NCBI GenBank assembly: GCA_963969595.1
Contig: OZ018415.1
Span: 7,192,001 to 7,256,000 of the forward strand
DNA: 64,000 bases
Direction: 5' to 3'
DNA from: Neckera pumila
Taxonomy: Eukaryota > Streptophyta > Bryopsida > Hypnales > Neckeraceae
Each line of letters begins with the position of its first letter. Position 1 is the first letter of the stretch. The translations under genes were made by a program, and so were the position numbers. This document shows, in pieces, positions 1-11,625 of this stretch. The notes beneath the pieces are model-generated. The model made no database searches. It was not told the origin of the DNA and worked only from the letters and a program-made list of their open reading frames with translations.

Positions 1-1
1 G

Positions 2-3000
2 GCGGAAGGCGCCGCTACTGTGGCTTCGCCACAACCGGAAACTCCTCAAGCTCCTCAAGCTCCTCAAGTATCCCCCGAGGTCGTTGTGAAGGAGGACGTC
101 GTAGCACCACGACCGAGTGATACAGAGGGGAAGAAGGAGGAGGAAGTTGTAAAGAAGGACGACGTCGTAGCACCACGACCGAGTGATACAGAGGGGAAGA
201 AGAAAGAGGAGGTCGTAAAGAAGGACAACGTTGTAGCACCACGACTGAATGATACAGAGGGGAAGAAGGAGGACGAGATTGTGAAGAAGAGTGAGGTTGT
301 GAAGAAGGAGAAGGTTGTGAAAGAGGAAGTTGTGACGGAGATAGTGAAGAAGAAAGAGGAGGTTGTGAAGGAGAAGGTTACGAAGAATAACGAGGTTGTG
401 ATTAAGGAGAAAGTTGCGCCGAGGGTGCGTGAGGAGGTGACGAGTGAGAGTAAGAAGGCTGCGGAGCCTGTTGTTGTCGTGGCTGTGCCTCCCGCGATGG
501 AGGTGGCGCCCGAGGATGAGAAGCTGCGAAGGAAGAGGAATCGGGAAGAGATTGGGAATTTTTATAAAGCGTATCGCCGTGTGAGGTTGTGTCTAGATGA
601 TCCAGCTGCATTTGGAGTTAAACATGACCTTGAGGCGGCTTATCATTCTATGATCGAACTCTCGCAGGGTGAGCGGTTCTTTTCTTTAGGTTTTTATTTT
701 CTGAATGTCGGTATTTAGTTTGTGTTCTTTCTTCTGGTGTGAAAGGAAGCAGAGTCTACTACTGTAGTTCAGGAGCGAATGTCTTCTCTCCGCGTTTCCT
801 CGAGCGAAATTAGAGTTGAATTTCTAGTGCTGTGCAGTGTTTCCGAATTGTGAAATCATACCTTTAGGGTTTATCACGGCCACGCAGATGATACTGCGAA
901 TTGTGAAATCATACCTTTAGGGTTTATCACGTCCACGCAGATGATTCTGCGAATTGTGAAATCATACCTTTAGGGTTATCACGGCCACGCAGATGATTCT
1001 GGCTCTGTAAGGATATTTTGCGAGGGCTTAGATCGTAATTTTATGGAATCTAACTGTTGGAGAAATGTCGTTTGCAATCTTCGCGAGACTACAGCAATTT
1101 TTGTGAGATATAGCCATCGTCAGCATTTTTCTAATCCTTTCTTCTGGTTCGAAGGGAAGAAGGTCTGCTATTGTAGTCGAGATTTTAGGAGCGGCTTGTT
1201 TCTATCTGAGTTTCCACCAGTGAAATTGAAGTTGAATACCCACAGTGCAGTGTTTTTGAATGCACGCTGTTAATCGATATCCCTCTAGGGTTCATCATAT
1301 CCACGCTGATGATTCTAGCTCCTGCACGAATTTATTTGGAGGGGTAGATAGTCTCTTATGGAACCTGTAGAAGATCCTGGTTCTTTTCACGTTTGCAAAT
1401 TAGGTTAGAATATTATTTTTGGTTCTTCACTATTCGAATTGAGGTCGGAGGTGCACTTGCTACTAATAATTTCACTTCGATAGCTTACTGCTTGGATTTG
1501 AGCGACGTGGAGTTAGCTTTTTTGATACCCCTGTTTGAAGGTAACATGGGAATTGTCGCACGGATTAATCGTTGTGTTTCTACTGGCAGTTCCGTAATTA
1601 GAAGCTGAGACAGTATGAAGAAATTTCGTCATGTTCTCTGAGGTTTAAGATAGTGCATCTTCACTGTATTCAGTGGCCGAAGTTAGTCGTGTCTGGCTGA
1701 TGTAAGGAACTTCTATTATTGCAGGTTGTGTGAGTGTGCGCCGAATTGCAGCTGAGCTGGTTCCACGATATGCAATCTATTGCCCTACAGCTCTTGAGGC
1801 AGCTGCGAGAATGACGCTCCAGCTGTCAGACTGGAGCTGCAATATTTTATTGAAAGGCGCGAAGGAAGGAGAAGGTTTAGCTGGGGAGACAGCGGAAGCC
1901 TGTTTCGACGGTCTAGTTAATATTGTTGCTGCTGCTGTAACTTCGGCTTTTGAACTGTCCAGTTTAGGTGCTATGTGTACAGAGGTCTGCCGCAATATTT
2001 ATTTGTATCTTCTCCGACAATTGGATGGACGAGATTTTTTTGATTTGTACGATTCTGGCGGTAAGGATGACGAGAACACCCTCAAGCAAAGAGAACATCC
2101 AGGCGAGGATATAGATGCGATAGTGGACTCCATCAAGCCTGAGAAGTTGGGGGCTTTGATAATATCCAGCATCGTTCAGGTCTTTACTTGTGATCCACAG
2201 GGAGTGCTCAATGTGTGCCTTGAATTATTAAGGGCTACCGATGCGGACCATCGCAAAGCTGGTCAACATTTTCTGGCTCAGATTGTTAGAAGTAAAAGTG
2301 ATTCAAAATCTAGCAAAGGCTCACCGGTGGAGAAAGTTCAAAGCAGTGCTGTTGCTATTGGTTCTGAAGTCGATGATAGCAAACCACTGGAAGTCGAACA
2401 GATAGCCATGAAGGTCGATTGCAGACCTTCGGCACTGGATCGAGAAGAGACAGCAAATGGGAAATCAAGTCTCGTTGCCACTGTGAGTTCCAATTTCATA
2501 TTCATTTTTGGGTGGGTGAAACCTAAAGTAGCCTCAATACTTTTCTCTATTTAACCCACTGTTAGCATGAGTGTGGCTCTCCAATTGACCGCAGAAAGAA
2601 GATTCTTGAGTTTCGTGAGACAAAGACTTCCTTGACCATCCTAGCCACACAACTTGAGTGGCCGCAAACGCGTTTTGAGACTACTTTGTCTGTGCTTTGG
2701 CTTCATAAGGCCGCCTTCACACCCAAACAATGAGTGGAGAAAAAAAATCCTCAGTACGATAGTTAGAATTAGGTAGACCTTATGGTCTTGCTCGTTTTCA
2801 GTTTTTCAGTTCCGGAGTCTAATTTGCTGTTCAATTGCAGGTTATTCATTTAAAGCCGGAATTGGAGAGATGGCTAGTATCTGCTGTGCGTCATTTTCGT
2901 CGAACTGCATCAAATGGAGTTATAGACGAGGCACTCCCTGCACTTTTACCTCTCCTTAAGTCACTTCATACTTTCACGCCCTTAGATCTTGAACTTGCCA

Positions 3001-6000
3001 CATCGGAGGAACTGGACGTAGGCCCTCCCGCAGCTGAAGAGGAGGAGAAACCGCGAGGCCGAACATTTTATTCCCGCTTTTCTAGACCAGGCGATCAGCC
3101 TGCAGTTTCTTGGAACAATACTCAAGGGTTTTCAAAGGAGCCTAGGGATTACCTCGATAATTCTTTGCGTGCGAATGAGCCGTCTGACAGGAATCGTTGG
3201 GCATTCGGACCACCTAGGCAGCCTGGGTTCATACGAGGCCCGAATGAGAGCTCAGCAAATCCTGCTACTTCTCCTGTTCCTGCTAAGGAAGAGATCTGGA
3301 GGAGAGGGAAGGATCTTAATAACGTGTCAGCAGCAATGGAGTTGCCCGCTCAATCTGAGAAGCCGAGTCCAATGTGGGAGAGGGAGGGTGCTCAACCAGT
3401 TCATTCTTGGGAGGCTCCGCCAGGAAGTTGGGGTTCTGGACGTCAGGCTTCAAGAAGTTTTGACCATGGTCCTCCTAAAGAATTCGGGAATCTCAAATCT
3501 CCACCTGGTCCTGATCCCTGGCGTCAGCGAGAGCGAGACTATGCCATTAACAAGGATAGTGTACCTCGAGAGTCCAATATTATATCACCTTACAGAAACT
3601 TGGAGGCGGATGTAACAACTACCTGGGCTCCAAGTTCCTCTTGGCATGCAGGAGGTAGGGGTCCCCAAGATAAACGGGAGCAACCTTCAGCGAGGCAACC
3701 TTCAGCTAGTGATGTGGAGGGTTGGAGCCATGGGAGAGAGTTCGCTAACGAAGGCTCGAGGATAGAATTGAATACAGGAGGCCCTCCTCTATTACCCTCC
3801 CCTCAGCAGCCCTCGACACCACGTGCACATAATTCCTCTCCGAACCACACTGGTTGGTTCTCAGATGGAGATAATTCTGCCATGGACGTGTTTGCAGCTT
3901 CCACGTACCTCTTGGTGGGACCAATTACTCCTCCTATAAGTGAATCCGCCGTCAAATTCCATGTGGAAAAGGCTGTTCCGATTGAGAGCATTTCCCGGAA
4001 TCAAGAATATGCTGTGTTAGGATTTCGGACTGTCCGTGATGCAGCAAAAGCTCGTGAAGTGGTGCAGGGAGGCATGCCCTGGAGCAAGGGTCTTCGAATT
4101 AAATTCATTGAGAATGTTGCAAAAACAACTGATAGTGCAGCTACTATTGTTGCAGTTGGCCCCAGTTGCTTTGTTTGGGTTGGTGGTATTTCCAGCCAAA
4201 ATGCTAAAGAAGATTTATTGAAAGATGTGCTTGGAGCCGGTTTGAAGCAGCCACGCTCCGTTACTGCTCTGGTGAATGCTAGTGCAATCTCTTTGGAGTT
4301 CGAAACAGCAGAGGATGCTGCGGCTGTGGTTGGACATATACGGCAGCGAAGGAGAGAAGGGGGTGGACCACTCTTGCCTATTTCAAAGGTTATCACCGAT
4401 CGTAATATGATGGGCGGCATGATCCAATCTGGTGATTTATCATCTCCTACTACTAACCGCCATCTTTGGGTTGGTCGGGTGGATCCTTTGATTTGTGAGG
4501 AAGAGCTGTTGTCCGCCTTTGGACAGTTTGGAGAACTTATTGGTTGGAAGTTTCTGCGACAAAGTGGCTGTTGCTTCATTGATTTCAGGTGCATGATCTT
4601 CATTGTTATTGCATTATAAATAGCTTGCTTGGGTTTTGATTGAAAATAATATTTTTAGAATTTCTTCTTGGATTTCTGCATTTGATAGTGTTTACTTATT
4701 TTAAAGGGAGATCACGGTCATGTTTTTCAGATGTTTTATTCTTCAGTGACGCAAGGGTTGCATTGTTTGTTAATGTTGAGAGGTTCTAAGTATCAATCGT
4801 CTCGTGATTGTTTGGCGTGGTTCTAGGTCACCAGAATCTGCTGCTTTAGCTAAAGCCAGTCTCAATGGAACACGATTTGGTAATCAATGCATAAATGTGG
4901 AGTACAAAAATGTGCCTGCACATAGGAATCCCTCAGGGCCGCTTCTGAATTCCCCTCCTCATCCACCGACATTGCTTCACTCACCATCCTTGCATGGGTC
5001 CTCCAGTGGTCGATCACCTGCGAATCCTGCCCTGAACCAAGCTCTCGTTAGTATTTCAAACAAGTTGATGAATTTTACAGGCGGGGGCATGAGTAATTTC
5101 CATGCAGGGAGGTCAAGGGGTGGTCGTGGTGGGGGAGGTCGGGAAGGAGCTGAAAGAGTGCCCACAAATACCTTATGGATTGGGCTCCCTGATATGGTGG
5201 GTCCCAGCTTCATGAACGAGGCAGAATTGAAACAGGTTTTCAATCTTGCAACAAATGGGGTTGGGGTTGTGACCAAAGTAAGGAGCGCCCGAACATCTCG
5301 TGGACCGTGCCGGTTTGTTGAGTTCGATCGTGTCGATGCTGCAGCAACGGCGTTGCGGACAGTTTCTGGTCGATTGGATCCAGCTATTCAAATAGAGTTC
5401 AGGTGAGTACTTAATCCTTATCTTGCATGCCGTGCCTTATGCTGCATACCAGGGCTATTTATCATGGCTTGTGCATCCCAGATATTGTTTTATGCAAATT
5501 TTCTTGCTCCAAGCTTCTGCCATCATGTAAAAGATTCAATACTAGTCCTTCAATTGTTTATCTTGCTATGTAGTCATTTTGTTTAACCACTTTTGTGTGG
5601 GGTTTCGTGCAGCAACTCTGCAATATCTCTGCAGCATACTGAGCATCCTCATCCACATGCTCATAGCCACGGCCATGGAGGTCCACCACACTCGCAGATT
5701 CCATTCATGGACATCCGTCGACGAGGTTGGGATTATCAACATGAGAAGGACAGATCACTGGGTACAAGACAGCGCGAATGGGATATGGAGGGTGAAGGAA
5801 GGGAATCTCCTAGTCGCATGGATTTTGACGATGGAAGCATGGCAAGTGGGCAGGGTCATTCAGGCATTCCTCCTGGATATATACGGGAGAAAGATTTTCC
5901 AGATAAGGAATATCATTTAGAATCAAGGTATAAATCACCACAAGTACCTGTCGTATATGTGCTGTCTGTTGATAGTTTTATTTAGTGGAAGTTGTGTTTA

Positions 6001-8557
6001 ATTGCAATTCGTTAAATTTCAATGTCGATGCTGCTGCTGTCTGTGTAGGGACCAACATCAAAGACCTGGGCGATATGAAAGTCCGATGGAGTATAGAGAT
6101 GATTCCGCCGGCAGAATGGATATGACAACTCCTCGACATGATACAAGTTCAAATTTTCAGAATGCTAGTGGTCCTTTGGTAGATATTGGCACTGTAGTTT
6201 CTGAGAGTAGCCCAATGGTATCTCAGAGTACCAGTCACAGCATGCTCGGACGAAAGCCAATAATAGAGCGGCAGTCATCGACTGGTGCTAGTCTGATTCG
6301 GCCACCCCTACCTCCTCAGGGTGCCACATTAGCACCACTTCCCATATTGAAGCACCCCTCCCGTGCTCATCTTGAAAGGGTCCCGTCGAATAATTCATGG
6401 TCAGCAGGAGTTCCATCATCCCCGCTAGGCCAGGTCTCTCCTGCAACTTCGACCCCTGTGCATAAATCAGCTTTGGCATCGCCCTTGGGCACCCCACTCC
6501 AATATAGAGGTCCTACGAAGTTGGACAAGAGTGCTGGCCGAAGTGGGCCGCCACTATTACAGTCTCCAGTTACCCCCGTATTGAATAGTTTGCCTGTACC
6601 ACAGTCCGTTGATCGCATGATCCAGCCATTAGAGCAGTTGAGCTCTTCCTTAAAGACTGTGCCCAATGCCTTAGATAGGGTAATTAGTACTTTTGAACGA
6701 GCGAATCGTCATGCAGAGGCGATGCATCCCCCATTGCCTCCATTACCACCTATCTCCCCACCCCCACCACCTCCTAGTGAAACTCCTCCACCACCTCCAT
6801 CTTCTCCTCCTCCCCCTCCTCCTATGCCTCCACCGCCTAGCTCCCCACCACCACCTCTGCCTTCTACTCCTCATGATTGCAGTGCCATTGCTCCCGTAAT
6901 TGGCCATGAGAGACGAGATATTACCGCAGGACAAGCGAGAGGAGCTGCTGTCGTGGAAGAGCATCAATGGCGAGGTACTTTGTGCAAGAGTGGGATGCAG
7001 TATTGCCAGGTATTGGCTTATCGTCAAGACTCAACGTCCTCCTCATATGACCAGGCCCCTTTTGAGCCTACCGGGTAAGCTGATCATATGTACTTAGAAT
7101 TGCGTGCTCGTGTTAGGAGTGTTAGAATATCACTTGAGTAATTTTTAGATGATGATTAGGACAGCCACGATTTCTTCAGAGGCGCGTTGTTGTCGGACAA
7201 CAAATTCAGCGTAGACTTCTGAAAAAATATCACGAATGCTGCTTTATGAATGTTTGTTATTCTCTGATTTTCTCGGTTCTCACAAATTTCCATGCAGAGA
7301 CAGGAATTATGTTAAATTTGAATCGATGTGGCTATAATTTTCGTCCTCTTCATGTTATGTCCGATCACCTTCGTTTTCTTACGACCCGCTTTTGCAACAG
7401 GTGGCCGGAAAAGCTTGACGTGACAAAACGAGCAGATTTTAAGTCTGTGAAATCATCATTTCAAAATACTCCTCCAAATCAGGTATGAGAAATCATCACC
7501 TGTAATTTTGAGACGAATTTTGTGTTTTTAACCCCTAAAGTTTAACCCGTCATTAACCCCTAAAGTTGTCTATTTGAGCCAAACAATCCCTGTTCTAAAC
7601 AACGCTTAAGTCTTTGTCTTAACTACCTTTTTGGTAGGTCCAATCATAAGATCTTAGCTAACTTGTTAAAGCATACCCTTCAAAAATTTCAGAGTAAGGA
7701 AGATCACAGCGTTTGATATTCAACAGTATGTTTTTTCAACCCATGATTGCGGGCAAAATGAAACTTGTCATAACTTAAAAATTCATCAATTTAAATAGAA
7801 TAATTCAAAGCTTTCCACGGACATTCATACCTGAAAAATTGAATCCAATTATTTTTGTAATGAAAGGTAAATTTTCTTAGTTTCCTCGAGTGCATGAGTT
7901 TGCTCCCGGTATGGAAAAGTCTTGTTACTTTTGTATTACTTATTGGATTGCATGAAATAAAGCTTGATAATAAGAGGATGATATTAGGGGCTACACTAAA
8001 TATATGAAAACATAAATAAAAAATCTGAAGTCACTAGAGCTTTCTCAAAATATCTATCTTGGTCGATTTAAGGCTTCAAGAGTCAATATGTTTATGTTGT
8101 ATGTGCAGCGGGAGGTCTGCCGGCTCATTCCTGGACCTGAACAACGTGATGGAGTACGTGCCTTTCTCTTTTAATTTTTATTGCCTTTTAGCATGGCTCT
8201 TTGTGAACCTCACCTTCAAACCTGAGTAGGAATTGTTCAATTTTTCCAATCTTTACGAAGTTGAGAGTAGTGATGAATAGAGCAGGGATGAAAGTAGAAC
8301 TTCAGAGTTGCTTGTGTAAATACGAAGCCTCACTCTGGATTTTGTGCATGCAGTTCGAGCAATTTGTTACCTACTTGAAGCAGAGGGACCGTTCTGGAGT
8401 GGTGAAGCTTCCTGCAAGCGATCGACTTTGGCAACGAATGCTTTACATTCTTCCATGGTCAGGAGAGACTTGTGCTATGCTGGAAATTTCACAACATCCC
8501 AGCTCCTGTCTCATTGGTATAATTTTGCCAGCTCCCCCTTCGATGGCTGGTTCATAA
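2..8557 (+). CDS. Large Spen-like RNA-binding protein with four RRM-like domains and a C-terminal SPOC domain (5' partial)
   Basis: Nine exons joined by GT-AG introns with consistent phase: <2-668, 1725-2482, 2841-4588, 4827-5402, 5613-5927, 6049-7074, 7401-7482, 8109-8153, 8354-8557 (TAA). This gives 1806 residues in the window. The frame is open through base 2 with no ATG, so the start lies upstream. Order, in window residues: K/E/V-rich repeats (about 30-130); a helical region running through NFYKAYRRVRLCLDDP and RRIAAELVPRYAIYCPTALE (about 180-380); a W/P/G/S-rich linker; RRM-like domains at about 828-895, 917-985, 1015-1085 (RHLWVGR) and 1171-1255 (NTLWIGL); a His-rich patch; a poly-proline tract (about 1581-1627); and SPOC (about 1661-1800: WRGTLCKSG, WPEKLDVTKR, REVCRLIPG, FVTYLKQRDRSGVVKLP, LIGIILP). 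RRM plus SPOC is the Spen architecture, and Arabidopsis FPA (RNA 3'-end processing) is the known plant relative. A nuclear role in RNA processing is inferred. The exact orthologue is not identified. Confidence 0.9.
95..292 (+). repeat. 66-bp in-frame tandem repeat in exon 1 (22-residue unit, three copies)
   Basis: The DNA around GACGTCGTAGCACCACGACC recurs at 95, 161 and 227, an exact 66-bp period. It encodes three 22-residue units built on VVAPRPSDTEGKK followed by acidic and basic residues and VVKK. A more degenerate K/E/V region continues to about residue 135. The copies differ by a few substitutions, so this is a recent in-frame expansion of a low-complexity charged N-terminal region. Confidence 0.85.
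844..1001 (+). repeat. 53-bp tandem repeat (three copies) in intron 1, each carrying a telo-box-like TTTAGGGTT
   Basis: Units start at 844, 897 and 950 (period 53). Each contains GAATTGTGAAATCATACC, then TTTAGGGTTT (TTTAGGGTTA in the third), then ATCACGKCCACGCAGATGAT. A degenerate fourth copy (CTAGGGTTCATCATATCCAC) lies at about 1271-1325, still in intron 1 (669-1724). AAACCCTAA, the reverse of this core, is the plant telo-box found near the 5' ends of many housekeeping genes. A regulatory role here is inferred. Confidence 0.8.
7528..7865 (+). repeat. Fragment of the TTAACCCCTAAA-type dispersed repeat inside intron 7
   Basis: TTAACCCCTAAAG occurs at 7528 and again at 7553. The following 300 bases contain ATAACTT and TCAAAGCTTTCCACGGACAT, which match the body of the copies at 9891 and 26546. 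Intron 7 (7483-8108, 626 bp) is longer than the other downstream introns, consistent with an old insertion. The boundaries are approximate. Confidence 0.5.
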
Positions 8558-8910
8558 CACCAAATGATGATGATGACCTTTCGCATTGTTACTGCTAGAG
8601 AAGAATCATTAAGTCTTTGCTAGTAGACTGTGCAGCTGGTATCCTTCTCCTCAGCTCTGCAACGCCAACAAGTGCCATCTGCGCTTGCTTGGGACATTCT
8701 ATCGTTGCATTCAGGCACTGGTGGTTTTGATCCAAGATAGCCTGTCTAGAGATGCTACGTCAGATTCTGAATTCTTTGCTGGGGTTTAAGGTTCTGCACA
8801 GGAGTTTACTTGTCCTGTCATTTATTTAGCACGGGCTATAGGGCAGCTTTGTAGTTGCCCATCCCATGTTTTGTACTTGTATGATGTATTGAAAGGATTC
8901 GCCGGTTCTT
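8558..8910 (+). other. Probable 3' untranslated region of the SPOC-domain gene
   Basis: Sequence after the TAA at 8555-8557 keeps the composition of transcribed DNA to about 8900. A TG-rich stretch (TTTTGTACTTGTATGATGTA, about 8869-8888) resembles plant far-upstream polyadenylation elements. No clean AATAAA is seen. The end point is a guess; from about 8950 to 9890 I see only AT-rich DNA with no gene. Confidence 0.4.
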
Positions 8911-9890
8911 GGTTCATTGTCTCCTCACAAGAGGGGAGACGTGCTAAATTATTATCTCACTGAAGGTTCAGGATTATTTCTTTAATTGTTGCGCCGTTCC
9001 GTTGTGGATGTGGATGTGACGAGCATGGAACTGTAATTTGAGCGTTAATTTGGATCTGTGGAAAGCAGATGAAATCGAGGGCTGAACGAACTTTTGGGGT
9101 ATTAACTAATGGGCGAGCTCACATTTCTTATCTTTCTACCAATCAATTGAGATATTCGTTAAGCAGTGCCTACAGAGTGTAAGGAGGGTATGAGCAGATT
9201 TGAAGCTTTGCACCAAACTTTGCATTGAAAGTGGACTAACCTCTAAATGCATAAGGCCTTTTTTGAGCTTCTAGGAATTTGCTCTACATTGGACAAAAAG
9301 ACAACATTTTGATAAGTTGTATCATTTATTTTGAATGGTAACCGTACAAATTCAAACTAGACATGTTAGAGATCACATAGGAAAAGAAAACACAATAATA
9401 CCACTTATGAATTGAAAGATTACAATTGAAAGATTACAATGTTTGATCGTGAGGATGATGCAAAAGTGATTTGAAGTCTTTCAATCCTCTTCACATGTCA
9501 AATCTAAAATGTTGGTCACCAAAAATATATGAGGTTAAAGGGCCTAACATGCATAAACCCAATCAATTTATAGCTTCTCAAAATCTACTCTACAATTTTT
9601 TTAAAAGGACTTTTATGTTGAGGGCATCCTCCAAGATCTAGTGTATTTGAGGCTCATTTCCAAAAGCCCTCACACTATGGAAAGTCAAGATTGCAAAGGA
9701 TACCCTTGCACAAAACCTTGAATAGAAAAATCATAATCAATCTTTTTCAAAATCATTTTCTTGATACTAAAACTAGACTTCAAATAGAATTTTACAAAAC
9801 TATAACTACTAAAAAGAGCAACCTGATTAGATTTTATTTAACTTCAAAGTATTGTCAACACCCAAATTGGATGCCTTGGACATGTAGGGG

Positions 9891-11625
9891 TTAATCCCTA
9901 AAGGTCCATGACAATGTTTTCACCGAAAACGCTCAAAAATTGCCATTTATATTACAAGTACCAAATTTTTGAAAAAAAAACATTTTTTGACACATACAAC
10001 CATAGGATCTTGTAGTATACTGACTTGTAAACTTGTGGTAAAAATTTCAAAAATTTCAATTCAAAAATTTATACCACGTGGATTGCAAGATATAAGCATT
10101 CAAATTCACTAAAATCATTAATTTGCCCTACAAAAAACAAGGCAGGTGCACTTCACAAGCTCAATTTTCTATGAAAAAATGTCTAAAATGGTGGTGCTCC
10201 TTTAATTTCATTTTTCTAGACAAGTTGGCTACATGCTTGAAAATTTTTTAGACCATTTGAATTTGTACAACATATAGGAAAAAAACAGTAAGTAGAAAGA
10301 AGTAGAGAATGATTCAAAATACTAAATTGTTAAGAATTTAGTTATGGAATTGAAAAATGCCAATTCCAATGGTTGCAATGTTCTAACAAACAATCTACAT
10401 CCTATGATTTATTATTTTCAAAAAATATTGAAATTGAGTAGAGGTTAAATAACTTCAAAGTTTATTTTAGAATAGATAATCCATAACTACCCCAAAACAA
10501 AAACTCCTTATAACTTTCATCTCATTGATCAAAGCTTTCCACGTATATATAATTCTAGAAAACCAAATTTTTTTTCTGAAAAAAGTGATTTTTTTATCTA
10601 TCCAAACTGTCCATTTACAAAAAAAAATAACCTATTAGACCAAAAAAATTTATTCATATTTTCAAATGTCATGAAATTTTGTGCATATAAAAGATATTCC
10701 TTGTTCCTACCTTCTATTAAAATGTTAGCTTAAAATATGCAAATCCATTCACACCAACTTGCCCAAAGTTTCTAAGTAGCCAAAATCGCATCACAATGGA
10801 CTTTCTTAGAATTCCTCCGACTGATTTGGAGATTCTGCATTTTTTCCCTGCAAGTTTCTCTTAATTTTCATGTTTCCTTGTGTTCTAATGTCACCATAGA
10901 GGGATCTTCAAAGAATTCCTATACAAAAAAAAATTACGGATTTTCTTTGTAAGTATTTCATAAATTCTCTCCAAATTCCCTGTCTGCAATTAAAATTGGT
11001 AGACTTTGTATACATTTTACATTTCAATGTTGTTTCCACCTAATACTTGGTAGATTTTACAAGATGCAATTGTCCCATATCAATTGTCAAGGATACAATG
11101 AGGTTGGACACATAAGACTTGTAAGTTATCAAGTAATCTCTAAAGCAATGAATTCTATTAATTTCACAATAATCTAACTTTTCTAGAGTTTGTACAATTT
11201 AGAAATCTAAGAAATTTTGAAATGTACAAATCTGAAATGTACAAATTCTGAAATTACAAATCAATAAGATTGGAAATTCAATATCTACATTTCCTTCAGA
11301 TTTCAGCTTTCAAAATCTATGAATTGTATTGATTATGCAGGCTAAAATCTACATTAAGCTTAGATTTTGGAAGCATAAATCTACATTCTGAAATATTAAA
11401 TTTCACAAATTCAATAGATTTGGAGGTGGAGACATCAGTGAAAAATGCACAAATTTCCCCCTGGAAAATGCACAATTCCATGTCTCACATTTCCCTGTGA
11501 GAGCCTATTTCCCTGTGTACTGGAAAAAAGGCAAGAAAAGCAAATTCTCGGAGTGGATTTCCGTTATAATGCCTATAGGGAACCTTGAAAATGTTTCTTG
11601 TGCATGCTAGTCCTTTAGGGATTAA
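9891..11625. repeat. TTAA-bounded dispersed element B1 with 14-bp terminal inverted repeats
   Basis: It starts TTAATCCCTAAAGG (9891-9904) and ends CCTTTAGGGATTAA (11612-11625), a perfect 14-bp inverted repeat. The body is AT-rich and non-coding. It carries family hallmarks: TTTTCACCGAAAACGC, TACAAGTACCAAATTTTT, ACCATAGGATCTTGTAGTA, CACGTGGATTGCAAGATAT and CAAAGCTTTCCACGTATAT. These hallmarks recur at 30452-31473 and, more diverged, at 26546-28550 and 34069-34700. Confidence 0.7.

Noticed and set aside
9..22. Gene start at base 20
   Set aside because: The codon there is GTG, and the frame is open to the window edge without any ATG, so the true start is upstream.
844..1001. CRISPR-like or telomeric array
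   Set aside because: Only three head-to-tail units with no unique spacers, and a single telomere-like word per unit rather than consecutive TTTAGGG repeats.
3169..3615. 148-residue plus-strand open frame
   Set aside because: Out-of-frame shadow of exon 3; no domain and no splice logic.
4001..4603. 200-residue minus-strand open frame
   Set aside because: It is antisense to exon 3 of the SPOC-domain gene, which has clear RRM homology in the plus frame.
6743..7027. Minus-strand Trp/Arg-rich open frame
   Set aside because: Antisense of the poly-proline tract in exon 6.
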